A stretch of 64,000 nt of DNA from JAHEJE01 sp965216335 (GCA_965216335.1 OZ244154.1:620001-684000); one strand, 5' to 3'; counted from the stretch's first letter, positions 35,244-44,388 are shown. The notes: a model not told the origin generated them from the sequence alone. A program made the numbers and translations.

Positions 35244-36641
35244 TCAAATCAGCCACGCTGCTGCGAGGCCGAGGAAGGCGAAGAAGCCGACGACGTCGGT
35301 GACCGTGGTGACGAACACGCCGGAGGCGATGGCCGGGTCGACTTCGAAGTAGTCGAGGGTGAGCGGGATCAGGATGCCGGCGAGCGCGGCGGCCAGCATG
35401 TTGATGATCATGGCCACGGCGATGACCCCGCCCAGGCCGTCCGAACCGAACCACCACCAGGCGAACAGCCCCATGAGGATGGCGAACAGCACACCGTTGA
35501 TGAGGCCGACCCAGCACTCGCGCATGATGACCCGCATGGCGTTGACCGGGCCCAGGTCGCGGGTTGCTATGGAGCGCACCGCCACGGTCATGGTCTGGGT
35601 GCCGGCATTGCCGCCCATTGAGGCAACAATCGGCATCAGAACGGCCAGCGCGACCATCTGTTCGATGGTGGCGTCGAACAGCGAGATCACCCATGAGGCA
35701 AGGATGGCCGTGCCCAGGTTGATCATCAGCCAGGCAAACCGCGACTTAGTGGTCGCCCAGACCGAGCCGGTGATCTCCTCGTCGCCGACACCGCCGAGGT
35801 GCAGGATATCCTCGCCGGCCTCTTCCTGAATGATGTCGACGACATCGTCGATGGTGATCGAGCCGACCAGCCGTTCGTCAGCATCGACGACCGCGGCGGA
35901 GACGAGGTTGTACTGCTCGAACTTGTAGGCAACGTCATCCTGGTCGTCTTCGACGGTGAAGATGTTCTCGTGCTCAACCATGATATCGCTGATCCGCGTC
36001 ACCCGCGGGGTTCGTAACACCCGGCTGACTGGGATGAAGCCGGTGGTGTGATAGGCCGGATCGACAACGTATATCTCGGAGAAATTCTCCGGCAGGTCAT
36101 CTTCGGTGCGCATGTAGTCGATGGTCTGGCCGACCGACCAGAACTCCGGTACCGCGACGAACTCGGTTTGCATGATGCGACCAGCGGTATCTTCCGGATA
36201 GTCGAGCGCCCGCCGCAGGGCCGCCCGCTCGGTGCCGGAGACCTTGGCCAGGATCTCCTGCTGATCCTGTTCGGTCATGTCCTCGATGAGATAGAGCGCG
36301 TCATCGGTGTCGAGCCGGCGCACCGCCGAGGCGATGACCTGGTTGGGCAGCGCCTCCATCAGCTCGTCGCGCACGCCCTCTTCCAGTTCGGGCAGGGATT
36401 CGACATCGAAGGTACGGCCGAGCTTCTCGATGAGATCGACGCGTTCGTCGCGGCGCAACTGTTCGATCAGGTCGGCAAGGTCGGCGGCGTGCAGGTCACG
36501 GGTGAGCTTGCGCGCTTTTTTCTGGTCGTCCTTGTGCAGCGCCCGCGACACGGCATGAACGAACTCGGCGGTCAGCGCGCCATGTTCGTCGTGAGTGGTA
36601 AAGTCCTTGTTCTTGCCCATAATATTCTTCTTCTTGCTCAT
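35244..36641 (-). CDS. mgtE: MgtE-type magnesium transporter
   Basis: About 465 residues: a superhelical MgtE_N domain (about 30-130), two CBS domains (about 130-265) that sense intracellular Mg2+, and five membrane spans (about 280-465) with MPIVASMGGNAGTQTMTVAVRSIA, the pore motif. The first ATG of the open frame is at 36665, with others at 36641 and 36620; I chose 36641, which gives MSKKKNIMGKNKD, but none has a strong ribosome-binding site. It is divergent from the DMT gene. Confidence 0.94.
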   Translation of the reverse strand: MSKKKNIMGKNKDFTTHDEHGALTAEFVHAVSRALHKDDQKKARKLTRDLHAADLADLIEQLRRDERVDLIEKLGRTFDVESLPELEEGVRDELMEALPNQVIASAVRRLDTDDALYLIEDMTEQDQQEILAKVSGTERAALRRALDYPEDTAGRIMQTEFVAVPEFWSVGQTIDYMRTEDDLPENFSEIYVVDPAYHTTGFIPVSRVLRTPRVTRISDIMVEHENIFTVEDDQDDVAYKFEQYNLVSAAVVDADERLVGSITIDDVVDIIQEEAGEDILHLGGVGDEEITGSVWATTKSRFAWLMINLGTAILASWVISLFDATIEQMVALAVLMPIVASMGGNAGTQTMTVAVRSIATRDLGPVNAMRVIMRECWVGLINGVLFAILMGLFAWWWFGSDGLGGVIAVAMIINMLAAALAGILIPLTLDYFEVDPAIASGVFVTTVTDVVGFFAFLGLAAAWLI

Positions 36642-36781
36642 GCCATCAACCAGAAAACCGCGCATGCTGTTTATTGCAGATTTCGCCGGGGGAAGCGATG
36701 GGGTTTACCTATAGGACAGGCAAGTGGTACCTGTCGCCGCGCCGGTGCTGTGCCGGTGGGCCCGCAGGATTGGAAACGCCG

Positions 36782-37720
36782 ATGACCGGTTCAATCGGAC
36801 GCGAAACACTGGCCAAACTGGCATGCGCGCTTGCCGGGGCGCTGTGGGGTCTGTTCTGGTTTCCCCTGCGCTGGCTGGCCGAGGCCGGCGTCGAGGGACC
36901 TTGGATCGGGGTTGTGTTCTTTGCCGTGCAGACCCTCTGTCTGCTGCCGTTTGTGCTGTCCGGCTGGCGCGACATGTGGGCCGCACGAAACGGTCTGACC
37001 CTCACGACCTTTCTGGCCGGAAGCGCCCTGGCCATGTATTCGCTCGGCGTCATATACACCGACGTGATCCGGGCCATGCTGCTGTTTTACCTGACGCCGC
37101 TGTGGAGCACCCTTCTGGCGCGCGCCGTGCTGGGCGAACCGATTACCGGCATGCGCTGGCTGGCGATCGCGCTGGCGCTGGCCGGCATGCTGGTGATATT
37201 TGGTGCCGACGTCGGGCTGCCATGGCCGCGCAATGTGGGAGACTGGATGGGCCTTGCCTCCGGGGTGCTGTGGGCGTTCGCCGCGGTGCGGCTCAACCAG
37301 GATCACGCAAGTCAGCCGGCGCACATCACATTCGGATTTCTCACCTGGGGACTGCTGATCTGTCTTGCAACCGTTGTCCTGCCGCTGCCGGGCGCGCACA
37401 GTGCGCCTTCACCCGGCGCAGTTGCCGGCACGCTCTACTGGCTGGTGCCATTGGTGGCGTTGCTTGCCGTGCCCGGCGCCTATGCAGCCATGTGGGGCAC
37501 ACGGCTGATCGATCCGGGCATCGTGGGCATCCTGTTCATGACCGAAATCATCGTCGGCACCATCACCGTAGCCATCTGGGCCGGCGAGCCGTTCGGACTG
37601 CGTGAGCTGCTTGGCGTTGTGCTGATCACAGCGGCCGGGCTGTTGGAAAGCGTTTGGGTGCTGGTGAAAGGCCGGCCACGTTCCGGCGTCGCGCAAAAAA
37701 GAGGGCCGGGATCCCCGTAG
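36782..37720 (+). CDS. DMT-superfamily (EamA) metabolite exporter
   Basis: 312 residues with ten predicted membrane spans in two EamA halves (about 10-140 and 160-295). Conserved pieces are LYLTPLWSTLLARAVLGEP in the first half and ILFMTEIIVGTITVAIWAGEPF in the second. The substrate is unknown. The frame opens at 36674, but the ATG at 36782 begins the first domain. The last codons and the stop lie within a hairpin that may end transcription. Confidence 0.85.
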   Translation: MTGSIGRETLAKLACALAGALWGLFWFPLRWLAEAGVEGPWIGVVFFAVQTLCLLPFVLSGWRDMWAARNGLTLTTFLAGSALAMYSLGVIYTDVIRAMLLFYLTPLWSTLLARAVLGEPITGMRWLAIALALAGMLVIFGADVGLPWPRNVGDWMGLASGVLWAFAAVRLNQDHASQPAHITFGFLTWGLLICLATVVLPLPGAHSAPSPGAVAGTLYWLVPLVALLAVPGAYAAMWGTRLIDPGIVGILFMTEIIVGTITVAIWAGEPFGLRELLGVVLITAAGLLESVWVLVKGRPRSGVAQKRGPGSP

Positions 37721-37739
37721 TTGGAGAAATCCCGGCCTC
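37701..37739 (+). terminator. Hairpin spanning the DMT gene stop codon
   Basis: GAGGGCCGGGAT and ATCCCGGCCTC pair over 11 bp with one bulged base, with the TAG stop in the loop. A second hairpin, CCTGCA/TGCAGG, lies at 37760-37781. No T-run follows, so factor-independent termination is uncertain. Confidence 0.5.
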
Positions 37740-37802
37740 CAGGCAATCCGCCCCCTTCCTGCCTGCATCCGGGTGGTGCAGGCATCACGCACCTGGCGGA
37801 TT

Positions 37803-38065
37803 ATACCAGCGGCCCTCAGAAAACACCCATTTGACCGCATTTTCGCTTTTGCTGGCTAGGCATGCTCGGTGCCGCGGTCTGGTTGACCACAAGCCGAGCA
37901 TAACGACGTCCAGCAAGAGCGAAAATGCGGCCTTCGGTGGGCCAAATTCGCCCATCTGGTGCGTTGCGCCACTTGCCCGATGCACCGCATCGCGCTGCGC
38001 GCCGCGCCTGCCATATGAACGAATTTGGCTCCATCAAATCGGCGTTTTCTGAGGGCCGCTGGTAT
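37803..38065 (-). repeat. Three-way-junction palindromic element, copy C (inverted)
   Basis: The ends ATACCAGCGGCCCTCAG and CTGAGGGCCGCTGGTAT pair; the whole stem is 32-33 bp with two mismatches. On the minus strand the arms follow the same order as in copies A, B and D, with ATGCTCGG/CCGAGCAT in the right arm where A and B have AGGCGGCAC/GTGCCGCCT. The interior is closer to D than to A or B. It abuts the stop codon of the helix-turn-helix gene at 38065. Confidence 0.9.
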
Positions 38066-38349
38066 TATGCAGCGCGGCTGAAGGCATCAGGCAACTGCCG
38101 GGCCCTGCGCACTGCAGTCAGTTCGAGGCTCAGCTTCGCCAGCGTCTTGCGCAGCCGCACGTTCTCGTTCTGGAGATGTGTTAACCGCTCCACGTTGACC
38201 GGGATGCGGTGGTCATGGTCGGCCAGCCACAACGCATATGCGGGGATGGTCACCCCGACTTCGGCAACGGCAGCGGCAATGCTCGATCCACGGGCGATCA
38301 AAGCATCCACCCGCTCCATCCTCACCTTGAAATCCAGCGCTTTCTGCAT
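38065..38349 (-). CDS. Small helix-turn-helix and coiled-coil protein, IS3 OrfA-like
   Basis: 94 residues. A helix-turn-helix (about 15-45, RVDALIARGSSIAAAVAEVG) precedes a leucine-type coiled coil (about 53-82, LTHLQNENVRLRKTLAKLSLEL). This order recalls the OrfA of IS3-family elements, but no OrfB is present, so it is either a domesticated solo protein or a relic. GGAGG lies 6 bases before the ATG, so translation is likely. Its stop codon is at the end of element C. Confidence 0.6.
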   Translation of the reverse strand: MQKALDFKVRMERVDALIARGSSIAAAVAEVGVTIPAYALWLADHDHRIPVNVERLTHLQNENVRLRKTLAKLSLELTAVRRARQLPDAFSRAA

Positions 38350-38438
38350 GACTTTCCTCCTTACGCGTTCGTCGCTGCGCCGCCCCCCTGTTCAGCCGCC
38401 GGCCCTTCTGCACCTCGGGACCGGTTCAGGCATCGCCG

Positions 38439-38690
38439 TCAACTGCAATAATCCTTGAGCAACTCGCCGGTCAGGGCGTTGCCCTCGATGCCGGCGTCCT
38501 CAATGGCGTGGCGCTCGCCGACATATGTGCACATGCTGGAGTAGTTCGAGTGCGCCGAAAACGCCGTTCCGGCAAGCACCGCTGAAAAGATGAGAGAACC
38601 GATAGCCAGGCGCGCCATCAAGCGGGCGGATTGTTCCTTCTCATCGGCGATCTGTTTCCAGACTGCGCTGTTTGTGGTTGCAAAGCTCAT
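38439..38690 (-). CDS. Small membrane protein of unknown function
   Basis: 83 residues. A polar N-terminus (MSFATTNSAVWKQIADEKEQSARL) leads to one membrane span (about 28-47, LAIGSLIFSAVLAGTAFSAH) and a C-terminal part with two cysteines (SSMCTYVGERHAIEDAG ... LKDYC). The cysteines, if outside, could form a disulfide. I do not recognise the family. GGAGGGACT precedes the ATG. It is probably a separate transcription unit from the helix-turn-helix gene 89 bases downstream. Confidence 0.6.
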   Translation of the reverse strand: MSFATTNSAVWKQIADEKEQSARLMARLAIGSLIFSAVLAGTAFSAHSNYSSMCTYVGERHAIEDAGIEGNALTGELLKDYCS

Positions 38691-38902
38691 CTGCCAGTCC
38701 CTCCAGCCAGTAGTTCACAATTCACTAACCTTGCGAATTCATGCCCTGTTTACCAGAGACGGCCTTGTCAACGAATCGGAAAGCAAAAACAGGCTTGACC
38801 AGGGCTTAACGAGGACCCGCAGTTTTTGTTTAAAAGTGATTCAAAAAAACGCTGGCGCGGGCGCGCAGGAAGAGCGTCGTGAATCAAAAAATCAATGCAA
38901 TA

Positions 38903-39826
38903 TCAATCTGATATCGGGCGGATGGTCTGCCCTGCGGAATGCCTCTCGGACCATCTTTGCGCCATTGCCACCGCATCCTGGCGTTGGGTGACGCTCGCCT
39001 TGCCCAACATCTGGTCCAACCGGGCTGAAAGACGTACGTGCTGCCTTGCCCCGGCATGTTCGCGGGCCAGCATGTACCACATGATGGCTCTGGCTTTGCT
39101 GTGCTTTGCCAGCTTTCCCTGCCAGTGCAGGTCACCCAGCGCGCTCATTGATGGCGCGTAGCCTTTGCGTGCTGCGCTGGTCAGCAATTTCACCGCCTGT
39201 TTCTGGCTCTTGCTGACACCCTGTCCGTCCAGCAGAATCATGGCCATGCCATGCTCGGCACCCGGGTGCTTGAAACCTCTTGCATACAGATAGTTTCTGT
39301 AGGCCCGGCCCGGATCGCGTTTTACGCCGGCCGACTTGATGCCGACCCGATAGCCATCTGCAACGCGTACCAGAGAATCTATGGCGATGAACAGGTCCCG
39401 GCCACCAAGACGTTCGGAGTCCAATGTCCTGGCAACCTGCCGGTAAAGCTCAAAGGCCCTTGCACGGTCACGCGGCACGCCGCGGCCTTGCTGATACATG
39501 TGGCCCAAATACCAGGCAGCAGACACATTGCCACGCGCCAGGAGGTCGGAAAGAATGGCATGCGCCGCTGTGTAATTGCCCTTTTTCCACGCCTGCTGTG
39601 CAGCCCTCATGTCCTTGCGCCACGCCCCCTTCTTGGTAAGCGGCTTGGCGGGGACATAGGAATGGAAGTTCGGCAGCTGGTCCTGCACCGACTGGGCCGT
39701 CGCCAGCGGTGGATGCGTCGCACCATACGCGGCGGCGGCCACCGCCAGCGCGCTCAGCGCCAGCATGCGGTACCGGGTCCCGGTGATCGCTGCCAAAAAG
39801 GGCCTAGATGTCCGCGTAACAGACAA
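38903..39826 (-). CDS. Secreted or membrane-anchored Sel1-repeat protein
   Basis: 307 residues. A signal anchor (about 18-45) precedes Sel1-like repeats of 36 residues: KGNYTAAHAILSDLLARGNVSAAWYLGHMYQQGRGVPRDRARAFELY, then KHPGAEHGMAMILLDGQGVSKSQKQAVKLL and APSMSALGDLHWQGKLAKHSKARAIMWY. Such proteins act as protein-interaction scaffolds in the envelope; the partner is unknown. Its start lies 23 bases inside the 3' end of ilvD in another frame, so the two are probably translationally coupled. An alternative start is the ATG at residue 21. Confidence 0.82.
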   Translation of the reverse strand: MSVTRTSRPFLAAITGTRYRMLALSALAVAAAAYGATHPPLATAQSVQDQLPNFHSYVPAKPLTKKGAWRKDMRAAQQAWKKGNYTAAHAILSDLLARGNVSAAWYLGHMYQQGRGVPRDRARAFELYRQVARTLDSERLGGRDLFIAIDSLVRVADGYRVGIKSAGVKRDPGRAYRNYLYARGFKHPGAEHGMAMILLDGQGVSKSQKQAVKLLTSAARKGYAPSMSALGDLHWQGKLAKHSKARAIMWYMLAREHAGARQHVRLSARLDQMLGKASVTQRQDAVAMAQRWSERHSAGQTIRPISD

Positions 39827-41528
39827 CTTCTTTTTCGCCTCCTGGGTGTGTCACGGCGCCGTTGACCGCCGGGCCGACGGTCTGGGCGTACTTCCATATG
39901 CAGCCGGACTGGAAGTCGGTCTCGCGTGGCTGCCAGCCTTTGCGCCGCTCAGCCAGTTCCGCATCGCTGAGATCGACCGAGATCGTGCCCTCAACCGCAT
40001 CGATTGAAATTATGTCACCGTCGCGCAACAGTCCGATCGGACCGCCGGTTGCCGCTTCCGGGCCGACATGGCCGATGCAGAAGCCGCGCGTTGCGCCGGA
40101 AAACCGGCCGTCGGTGATCAGCGCCATCTTGTCGCCCATCCCCTGGCCGTAGAGGGCCGCGGTGGTGGACAGCATTTCGCGCATGCCGGGTCCGCCCTTG
40201 GGTCCCTCATAGCGGATCACCAGAACCTCGCCCTCTTCGTACTTGCGGGCCCGAACCGCCTCGAAACACAGCTCCTCGCTGTCGAAGCAGCGCGCCGGGC
40301 CGGTGAACTGCAGGCGCTCCATGCCGGCGACCTTCACGATGGCGCCGTCCGGCGCGAGATTGCCGCGCAAGCCCACGACACCGCCGGTCGGCGTGATCGG
40401 CTTGTCGGCCGGACGCACGACATCCTGAGCATCGCTCCATTTCACCTTGGCCAGGTTTTCAGCCATGGTGCGGCCGGTAACCGTCATGCAGTCGCCGTGC
40501 ATGAAGCCGTTTTCGAGCAGCGTCTTCATCAGCAGCGGGATGCCGCCGACCTCGAACATGTCCTTGGCGACATAGCGCCCGCCCGGCTTGAGATCCGCGA
40601 TGTATGGCGTGCGCTTGAAAATCTCGGCGACGTCAAACAGGTCGAACTTGATACCGCACTCATGGGCAATCGCCGGCAGGTGCAGGGCCGCATTGGTCGA
40701 ACCACCCGATGCGGCAACCACGGTCGCGGCGTTTTCCAGCGCCTCTATGGTGACGATGTCGCGCGGCCGGATGTTCTTGGCAACCAGGTCCATGACCTGC
40801 TCGCCGGCGGTCATGCAGAACTGGTCACGGATTTCGTATGGCGCCGGAGCGCCGGCGGAATACGGCAGCGCAAGACCGATCGCCTCGGACACGGTGGCCA
40901 TGGTGTTGGCGGTGAACTGGGCGCCGCAGGCACCGGCGGACGGGCACGCGACATGTTCCAGCTCGTCGAGGTCCTCATCGGAAAACTCGCCGACACTGTG
41001 GCGGCCGACGGCCTCGAACACGTCCTGAACGGTGACGGTGCTGCCGCGGAAGTTGCCGGGCAGGATCGAGCCGCCATAGATGAAGATCGACGGCACGTTG
41101 AGCCGACACATGGCCATCATCATGCCGGGCAGCGACTTGTCGCAGCCGGCCATGCCGACCAGGGCGTCGTAACAATGGCCGCGCATGGTCAACTCCACGC
41201 TGTCGGCGATCACTTCGCGCGACACCAGCGACGACTTCATGCCCTGGTGGCCCATGGCGATGCCGTCGGTGACGGTGATGGTGCAGAACTCGCGCGGCGT
41301 ACCGTGTGCCGCCGCAACCCCGCGCTTGACGGTCTGGGCCTGGCGCATCAACGAGATGTTGCACGGTGCTGCTTCGTTCCAGCAGGTCGCCACGCCGACC
41401 AGCGGCTGGTGGATCTGCTCTTCCGTGAGCCCCATGGCATAGTAGTAGGAACGATGCGGCGCCTTGGCCGGTCCCTCGGTGACGTGCCGGCTTGGCAGCC
41501 TGTCTTTTAGTTTTGTCGTTGCGTCCAT
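39804..41528 (-). CDS. ilvD: Dihydroxy-acid dehydratase
   Basis: 574 residues. It converts 2,3-dihydroxy-isovalerate and its ethyl homologue to 2-oxo acids in valine, leucine and isoleucine synthesis. Fe-S and Mg ligand regions are all present: CWNEAAPCNISL (C56), GMAGCDKSLPGMM, and CPSAGACGAQFTANTM. The terminus GAVTHPGGEKEVVCYADI is typical. A separate Sel1 gene starts within its last codons. Upstream, 345 bases separate it from the divergent DUF898 gene. Confidence 0.97.
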   Translation of the reverse strand: MDATTKLKDRLPSRHVTEGPAKAPHRSYYYAMGLTEEQIHQPLVGVATCWNEAAPCNISLMRQAQTVKRGVAAAHGTPREFCTITVTDGIAMGHQGMKSSLVSREVIADSVELTMRGHCYDALVGMAGCDKSLPGMMMAMCRLNVPSIFIYGGSILPGNFRGSTVTVQDVFEAVGRHSVGEFSDEDLDELEHVACPSAGACGAQFTANTMATVSEAIGLALPYSAGAPAPYEIRDQFCMTAGEQVMDLVAKNIRPRDIVTIEALENAATVVAASGGSTNAALHLPAIAHECGIKFDLFDVAEIFKRTPYIADLKPGGRYVAKDMFEVGGIPLLMKTLLENGFMHGDCMTVTGRTMAENLAKVKWSDAQDVVRPADKPITPTGGVVGLRGNLAPDGAIVKVAGMERLQFTGPARCFDSEELCFEAVRARKYEEGEVLVIRYEGPKGGPGMREMLSTTAALYGQGMGDKMALITDGRFSGATRGFCIGHVGPEAATGGPIGLLRDGDIISIDAVEGTISVDLSDAELAERRKGWQPRETDFQSGCIWKYAQTVGPAVNGAVTHPGGEKEVVCYADI

Positions 41529-41814
41529 AGCGAAACCGTCCCTGATCGTGCCCTTGTGTTGCCTTTGTTATCGTAAGCGGCAGCAGCCTGAGATTGTGTT
41601 AATCCAACGGGCCGCCGGGGATCACACAGGCCGATCCGGCTCTGATCACCGGACCCCGTCCCCGCTCGCAGTTTTCCCCAACCGCATCACTGCACGGCTA
41701 TTGAGGCGGAATGTGGGAACATCAAGGCCAGCAGCGGCCAGACCGACAGAAATGTAACGCATGTGACCAAATTGCAACGCGGCGGGGCCCGGTCCGCAGC
41801 ACTATTGGGGGTGC

Positions 41815-41842
41815 GCGAACCTGCCGGGTGTGGCAGGTTCGC
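41815..41842 (+). promoter_or_regulatory. Perfect 11-bp hairpin in the leader of the DUF898 gene
   Basis: GCGAACCTGCC and GGCAGGTTCGC pair perfectly around a 6-base loop, 32 bases before the ATG at 41874. No T-run follows. It could be an operator or a stabilising 5' hairpin. The rest of the 345-base gap to ilvD shows nothing specific. Confidence 0.45.
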
Positions 41843-41873
41843 AGGCGAGTCGTTCCCTACGGGCATCACATTC

Positions 41874-43025
41874 ATGGCTTTTGACCAACCAGGCGATTCC
41901 ACGACAACCGGCCCTTCGACGGGCGGTGCAGCGGGGCGACCCATGCAGGTCGAGTACGTGGAACGACCCGGTCTGTTCTGGCTGTCGATCAAGAACTTCC
42001 TGCTTGGTCTGGTGACCCTGACGATTTACCGCTTCTGGGGCAAGACGGCGGTGCGCCGCCATGTCTGGTCGTCCATTCGGATCAACGGCGAACCGCTCGA
42101 GTACACCGGAACCGGCAAAGAACTGTTTCTCGGCGCCCTGATCATCTTCCTGCTGCTCATCCTGCCGCTGATCACCTTGGTGACAACGCTGCAGATCATG
42201 CTTGGAGAGGATCACTGGGCCACCCTGCTGACACAGTTCGTGCTCGTCTTCATCGGTTTTCTGCTGTGGGGCATGGCGATCTACCGGGCCCGGCGTTACC
42301 GGCTGTCGCGCACGCTCTGGCGCGGCATTAGGGGCACGCTGACGGGATCGTCGTGGTCGTTCAGCCTGCTCTACTTCGGGGCGATGCTGCTGCGCTCGAT
42401 GACCCTGGGCTGGTCGACGCCGGCCATGAACCTGAACATCCAGAAGCGGCTGATCGGCGAGATGGAGTTCGGCAGCACGCCATTCCGCTTCGGCGGCGTT
42501 GCCGGCCCGTTGTATTCCCGCTACGCCCTGTGCTGGTTCGGCGCACCGTTACTGATCGCGATCATCGTCGCCGGTATGCTGGTGATGACGAACTTTGATC
42601 CGGACACGCTCAAGACCCTCGCCAAGGCAGATACCGAAACGACCAAATCGCGGCTGGACATGGTGCATTTCCTGACCCCGCTTGTCACGATTGCAGCGAT
42701 CTTCATCATCTACAGCCTGGTCTGGACGCTCTACACAGCCCGAGAAATGTCGCTGTTTGCCGAGTACACCTGTTTCGATGCGGCCAGCTTCAAGCTTGAC
42801 GCGACACCGGGCTCGCTGATTGGCCTGTGGCTCGGCAACCTGCTGATCATGATCTTCACGCTCGGCATCGGACAGCCTTTCGTCGTGCAGCGCATGGTGC
42901 GGTACATGGCGAACCGGCTGAGCGTCGAGGGAACCGTCGATGTCGCGACGATCCAGCAATCGACCCAGGCCCTCGACAAGCGCGGCGAAGGGTTGCTGGA
43001 AGCCTTCGACGTGGATGCGTTCTGA
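41874..43025 (+). CDS. YjgN/DUF898-family membrane protein
   Basis: 383 residues with about six membrane spans in two related halves, each introduced by the DUF898 pattern FLLGLVTLTIYRFWGKTAVRRHVWSS / RRYRLSRTLWRGIRGTLTGSS. It is an inner-membrane protein of unknown function. The true start is likely the ATG at 41874; the upstream open frame covers the leader hairpin. Its TGA overlaps the ATG of the M48 peptidase by one base, and the same pair is found elsewhere, which suggests a joint role in membrane-protein quality control. Confidence 0.85.
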   Translation: MAFDQPGDSTTTGPSTGGAAGRPMQVEYVERPGLFWLSIKNFLLGLVTLTIYRFWGKTAVRRHVWSSIRINGEPLEYTGTGKELFLGALIIFLLLILPLITLVTTLQIMLGEDHWATLLTQFVLVFIGFLLWGMAIYRARRYRLSRTLWRGIRGTLTGSSWSFSLLYFGAMLLRSMTLGWSTPAMNLNIQKRLIGEMEFGSTPFRFGGVAGPLYSRYALCWFGAPLLIAIIVAGMLVMTNFDPDTLKTLAKADTETTKSRLDMVHFLTPLVTIAAIFIIYSLVWTLYTAREMSLFAEYTCFDAASFKLDATPGSLIGLWLGNLLIMIFTLGIGQPFVVQRMVRYMANRLSVEGTVDVATIQQSTQALDKRGEGLLEAFDVDAF

Positions 43026-44119
43026 TGGCCGGTGCATTCAACGCCCAGTTCTTCGACGGCCATAGCGCGGCGACCCACAATGTCAGCGTCGGGTTTTCCG
43101 CATCGGGCCTGCAGATCACGTTTCCGCATGCCCCCGATGCGGCGCGCAACTGGGCGTTTTCCGGTCTGACGGCAATCGAAAAGCCGCGTGACGGCGAGCC
43201 GCTGCGGCTCAGCCATACCTCGGAAAAGGCGGCCCGGCTGATCGTTCCCGTTGGCCAGGGGCGCAGCTACATCCTCTCGCGTGCCGAGCATCTGCACGGC
43301 GTTCCGGTTCATTTACGGCTGCTGCGCTACGGAGGATTGGCGGCCGCCAGCCTGGCCGTCATCTTCCTGCTCGGCTATGGCCTGCTTAACTTCGCACCGC
43401 AGGTTGTGGCCGGCTGGCTGCCGCAGGAGTGGCGCGATCAGCTGGCCGACCAGACCGAGCAGAAGTTCATAGGCGACACAAAGCAATGCAGCAGCGGAGC
43501 CGGCAAGGCCGCCCTGGCGCGGCTCGCCTCGCGGGTGGCCGGTTCGCTCGAGGAAAGCCCGGAGTTCTCGCTGCGGGTCATCGATTTGCCGTTCATCAAT
43601 GCCTTTGCCCTGCCCGGCGGCCGGGTGGTGCTCACCGGCAAGCTGATCGAAAAGGCCGAAACCCCGGCGGAGGTCGCCGGCGTTCTGGCCCATGAACTGG
43701 GTCACGTCGCGCACCTGCACCCGGAGGCGCAGTTCGTCCGCATTCTCGGGCTGCAACTGGTGATCAGCCTGGTCACCGGCGGATCGAGCGGCGACATGCT
43801 GGGCAGCGTTGCCGGCCTCGTGGCGCTGCTGCAATACACCCGCGCCGCGGAGTATGAAGCCGACGACTACGCCCGGGAGCTGATGCGCCGGGGCGAGATC
43901 GACCCAGCCGGGCTGCGGCGGTTCTTCGAGAAGCTGTCGGAGAGCGAAACCAGCCTGTTCGACGGCAAGCTGAAGCAGCTGTCGAACATGCTGTCGACCC
44001 ACCCGGGCAGCAAGGAACGCATGGAAACGTTCGAGCCGCTACCGGCGGGACAGGCACGCGAAGTGCTGAGTGATGCCGAATGGCGGGCGCTGAAGAAAAT
44101 CTGCGCTGAAAAGAACTGA
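43025..44119 (+). CDS. M48-family membrane metallopeptidase
   Basis: 364 residues. A soluble N-terminal region (about 1-98), one membrane span (about 103-126, GGLAAASLAVIFLLGYGLLNF), then the peptidase domain with HELGH (H223, E224, H227) and the downstream zinc ligand in AAEYEADDYA. Zinc metallopeptidases of this kind (HtpX/BepA relatives) degrade misfolded membrane or periplasmic proteins. The ATG overlaps the previous TGA (TGATG), so it is coupled to the DUF898 gene. Confidence 0.9.
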   Translation: MAGAFNAQFFDGHSAATHNVSVGFSASGLQITFPHAPDAARNWAFSGLTAIEKPRDGEPLRLSHTSEKAARLIVPVGQGRSYILSRAEHLHGVPVHLRLLRYGGLAAASLAVIFLLGYGLLNFAPQVVAGWLPQEWRDQLADQTEQKFIGDTKQCSSGAGKAALARLASRVAGSLEESPEFSLRVIDLPFINAFALPGGRVVLTGKLIEKAETPAEVAGVLAHELGHVAHLHPEAQFVRILGLQLVISLVTGGSSGDMLGSVAGLVALLQYTRAAEYEADDYARELMRRGEIDPAGLRRFFEKLSESETSLFDGKLKQLSNMLSTHPGSKERMETFEPLPAGQAREVLSDAEWRALKKICAEKN

Positions 44120-44123
44120 CACG

Positions 44124-44375
44124 CTACCGCCTGCGGGTGGCGTCCGCCTCTTTCTTGATGCGGGCGGCGAACAGCCACAGGCCGCCGGCGATGGCCAGCA
44201 GGATGCCGAGGGACACCAGTTCGCCATACTCGAGCGCCATGACGGACTTGCCTTCGACGATCAGCTTGCGCCAGGCGACAACCGCAACGATGAAGATCAG
44301 AAACACCGCAAACGCCTGAACGATGCGCCGCATGGCGCGGTAGATGGTCAGACTGCCTTTCCTGAGCTTGCTCAT
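44124..44375 (-). CDS. Small two-span membrane protein
   Basis: 83 residues from the ATG at 44375 (MSKLRKGSLTIYRAMRR). Two hydrophobic segments (about 17-35, IVQAFAVFLIFIVAVVAWR, and 52-70, LVSLGILLAIAGGLWLFAA) and a basic tail IKKEADATRRR. Both ends are predicted to be cytoplasmic. The family is unknown. It starts 14 bases after the gatA stop, so it is probably the last gene of a gatC-gatA unit. Confidence 0.65.
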   Translation of the reverse strand: MSKLRKGSLTIYRAMRRIVQAFAVFLIFIVAVVAWRKLIVEGKSVMALEYGELVSLGILLAIAGGLWLFAARIKKEADATRRR

Positions 44376-44388
44376 CTGTGCCTGGCAG

